Assembly (NCBI GenBank): GCA_018666055.1 | Contig: JABJAS010000250.1 | Location: 1 to 7,955, forward strand | Direction of reading: 5' to 3' | DNA: 7,955 nt | DNA from: Halieaceae bacterium | GTDB lineage: Bacteria; Pseudomonadota; Gammaproteobacteria; Pseudomonadales; Halieaceae | Shown here: positions 6,451 to 7,955 of the stretch, piece by piece | Numbering within the stretch: the stretch's first letter is position 1 | Layout of the letters: the number at the start of each line of letters is the position of its first letter | Made by a program: the position numbers and the translations under genes | The notes under the pieces: model-generated | Database searches by the model: none | What the model was told of the DNA's origin: nothing | What the model saw: the letters and a program-made list of their open reading frames with translations, nothing else

Positions 6451-7955
6451 ATGTCTAATTACGCAGACACCATTAAGGCGCTTGAATCAACTTGTGGTCA
6501 GACCGCTGGATGGTCGGATATCAGCCCCGAGCATGCAGCGCGTATGCGACTTCAAAATCGTTTTCAGACGGGGCTCGATATTGCCCGTTACACGGCTGCC
6601 ATCATGCGCAAAGACATGGGCGATTATGACAACGATCCGGGTCAGTACACCCAGTCTCTGGGCTGCTGGCATGGTTTTATTGGACAGCAAAAGCTCATCT
6701 CGATTAAGAAGCACTTTGGTACTACCGATAAGCGTTACCTGTACTTGTCGGGCTGGATGATCGCCGCGTTACGTTCTGAATTTGGGCCATTGCCGGACCA
6801 GTCTATGCACGAGAAGACGTCCGTGCCCGCGTTGATCGAGGAGCTTTACACCTTCCTCCGACAGGCGGACGCCCGTGAACTGGGTGGGTTGTTTCGTGAT
6901 TTAGATAAGGCCCGTAAGGCGGGTAATGACGTCGAGGCTCAGGCCATCGTCAGTCAAATCGATGCTTTCCAAACCCACGTTGTGCCGATCATTGCGGATA
7001 TCGATGCTGGATTTGGCAATGAGGAGGCAACTTATCTGCTAGCCCGCAGCATGATTGAAGCCGGCGCCTGTGCGATCCAAATCGAGAATCAGGTCTCGGA
7101 TGAAAAGCAATGCGGCCATCAAGATGGCAAGGTGACGGTTCCTCACGCCGATTTCATCGCTAAGATTAGAGCGATTCGCTACGCCTTTTTAGAGCTCGGC
7201 GTTGAAGACGGAATCATCGTTGCACGGACTGATTCTCTTGGGGCAGGTTTAACCAAGCAGATTGCAGTGACTCAGGAGCCGGGCGATTTAGGGGACCTCT
7301 ACAACGGGTTCCTCGATGGCGACTACATCGACAGTGCCGACGATATTGCTAATGGCGATGTCGTGGTGAAAGCCAATGGCAAGCTACTCAAGCCTGCGCG
7401 TCTTGCTTCAGGTTTGTTTCAGTTCCGCAAAGGGTCTGGTGAGGATCGAGTGGTACTCGACTGCATTACCTCATTGCAAAATGGCGCAGATTTACTCTGG
7501 ATCGAAACGGAAAAGCCTCACGTTGGTCAGATCGCATCAATGGTCAACCGTATTCGGGAAGCGGTTCCGAGTGCCAAGCTGGTATACAACAACAGCCCTT
7601 CGTTTAACTGGACCTTGAGCTTCCGGCAGCAGGTTTTTGACGCCTGGTCTGAGGCAGGCCAGGATATGGCCGCTTACGAGCGCGCTGCCCTGATGGATGC
7701 CAGTTACGATGAGACCGATTTGGCGCGAGAGGCGGATCAGCAGATCCAATCCTTCCAGCGAGATGCGGCGCGAGAAGCGGGTATTTTCCACCATCTTATT
7801 ACGTTGCCGACGTATCACACGGCCGCATTATCGACTGATAATCTCGCCAAAGAGTATTTTGGTGAAGCGGGAATGCTGGGCTATGTTGCTGGGGTTCAGC
7901 GAAAAGAAATTCGTCAAGGTATCGCCTGTGTTCGGCATCAGAACATGGCGGGCTC
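6451..7955 (+). CDS. aceA: Isocitrate lyase (long form), 3' end cut by the window
   Basis: Isocitrate lyase cleaves isocitrate to succinate and glyoxylate, the first step of the glyoxylate shunt, allowing growth on acetate and fatty acids. The frame from the ATG at 6451 stays open to the window end, giving 501 codons. Recalled similarity to the Pseudomonas aeruginosa enzyme (about 531 residues) is very high throughout, so roughly 30 residues are missing. Landmarks are YTQSLGCWHGFIGQQK (66-81), DIDAGFGN (183-190, metal-binding Asp region), the active-site loop DEKQCGHQDGK (217-227, catalytic Cys at 221), IVARTDSLGAG (256-266) and the substrate-binding NNSPSFNW (380-387). It is about 100 residues longer than E. 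coli AceA (434), with much of the extra sequence around 275-340. The loop has KQCGH where E. coli-type enzymes have KKCGH, which is normal for this subgroup. The start is supported by GGAG at 7 bases and by family alignment. It is divergent from purE. Confidence 0.96.
   Translation, partial: MSNYADTIKALESTCGQTAGWSDISPEHAARMRLQNRFQTGLDIARYTAAIMRKDMGDYDNDPGQYTQSLGCWHGFIGQQKLISIKKHFGTTDKRYLYLSGWMIAALRSEFGPLPDQSMHEKTSVPALIEELYTFLRQADARELGGLFRDLDKARKAGNDVEAQAIVSQIDAFQTHVVPIIADIDAGFGNEEATYLLARSMIEAGACAIQIENQVSDEKQCGHQDGKVTVPHADFIAKIRAIRYAFLELGVEDGIIVARTDSLGAGLTKQIAVTQEPGDLGDLYNGFLDGDYIDSADDIANGDVVVKANGKLLKPARLASGLFQFRKGSGEDRVVLDCITSLQNGADLLWIETEKPHVGQIASMVNRIREAVPSAKLVYNNSPSFNWTLSFRQQVFDAWSEAGQDMAAYERAALMDASYDETDLAREADQQIQSFQRDAAREAGIFHHLITLPTYHTAALSTDNLAKEYFGEAGMLGYVAGVQRKEIRQGIACVRHQNMAG

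Noticed and set aside
6359..6760. 133-codon plus-strand frame overlapping the start of aceA
   Set aside because: It covers aceA in another frame, has no recognisable domain, and aceA itself is unmistakable there.
7111..7113. KQCGH rather than KKCGH at the isocitrate lyase active site, as a possible loss of function
   Set aside because: The recalled Pseudomonas long-form enzyme has the same KQCGH, and the catalytic Cys is present, so this is a subgroup trait.
1..7955. Undescribed defence, mobile or secondary-metabolite system
   Set aside because: Every long coding stretch belongs to a well-known housekeeping family in a standard order; no transposase, integrase, CRISPR repeats or unknown gene is present.

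Overview
The window is an ordinary housekeeping stretch of a gammaproteobacterial chromosome. The gene order hisS–yfgM–bamB–der, the BamB outer-membrane lipoprotein (a Gram-negative hallmark), and a long-form isocitrate lyase resembling the Pseudomonas type all point there. Genus cannot be fixed from the sequence. The long-form AceA next to a class I PurE/PurK pair would suit a pseudomonad-like or marine gammaproteobacterium. All seven protein genes are intact apart from the two cut by the window edges. I see no mobile element, CRISPR array, tRNA or rRNA.

Left block, plus strand (1–4442): the 3' part of hisS (histidyl-tRNA synthetase), then yfgM (membrane-anchored TPR protein of the Sec translocon periphery), bamB (BAM-complex lipoprotein) and der (ribosome-assembly GTPase with two G domains). 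The genes are packed with gaps of 31, -1 and 1 bases, so they are very probably one operon. Its themes are translation, protein export, outer-membrane assembly and ribosome maturation.

Convergent junction (4443–4624): a 182-base non-coding spacer between der and purK. It holds two alternative weak hairpins, a degenerate 13–14 base tandem repeat, and a GC-only inverted repeat that spans the purK stop codon. No classical terminator with a T-run is visible for either side.

Middle block, minus strand (4625–6222): purE then purK, joined by a TGATG overlap. Together they convert AIR to CAIR in de novo purine synthesis. The purE leader carries a strong bulged stem-loop just upstream of its Shine-Dalgarno sequence.

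Right block, plus strand (6451–7955): aceA, isocitrate lyase of the glyoxylate shunt, running off the window about 30 codons short of its expected end. The 228-base divergent region between purE and aceA holds a perfect 7-base-arm palindrome upstream of a plausible sigma-70 promoter for aceA.

I found no convincing new multi-gene system. The items most worth checking are the non-coding structures in the two intergenic regions and a diverged ATP-grasp glycine-rich loop in PurK.
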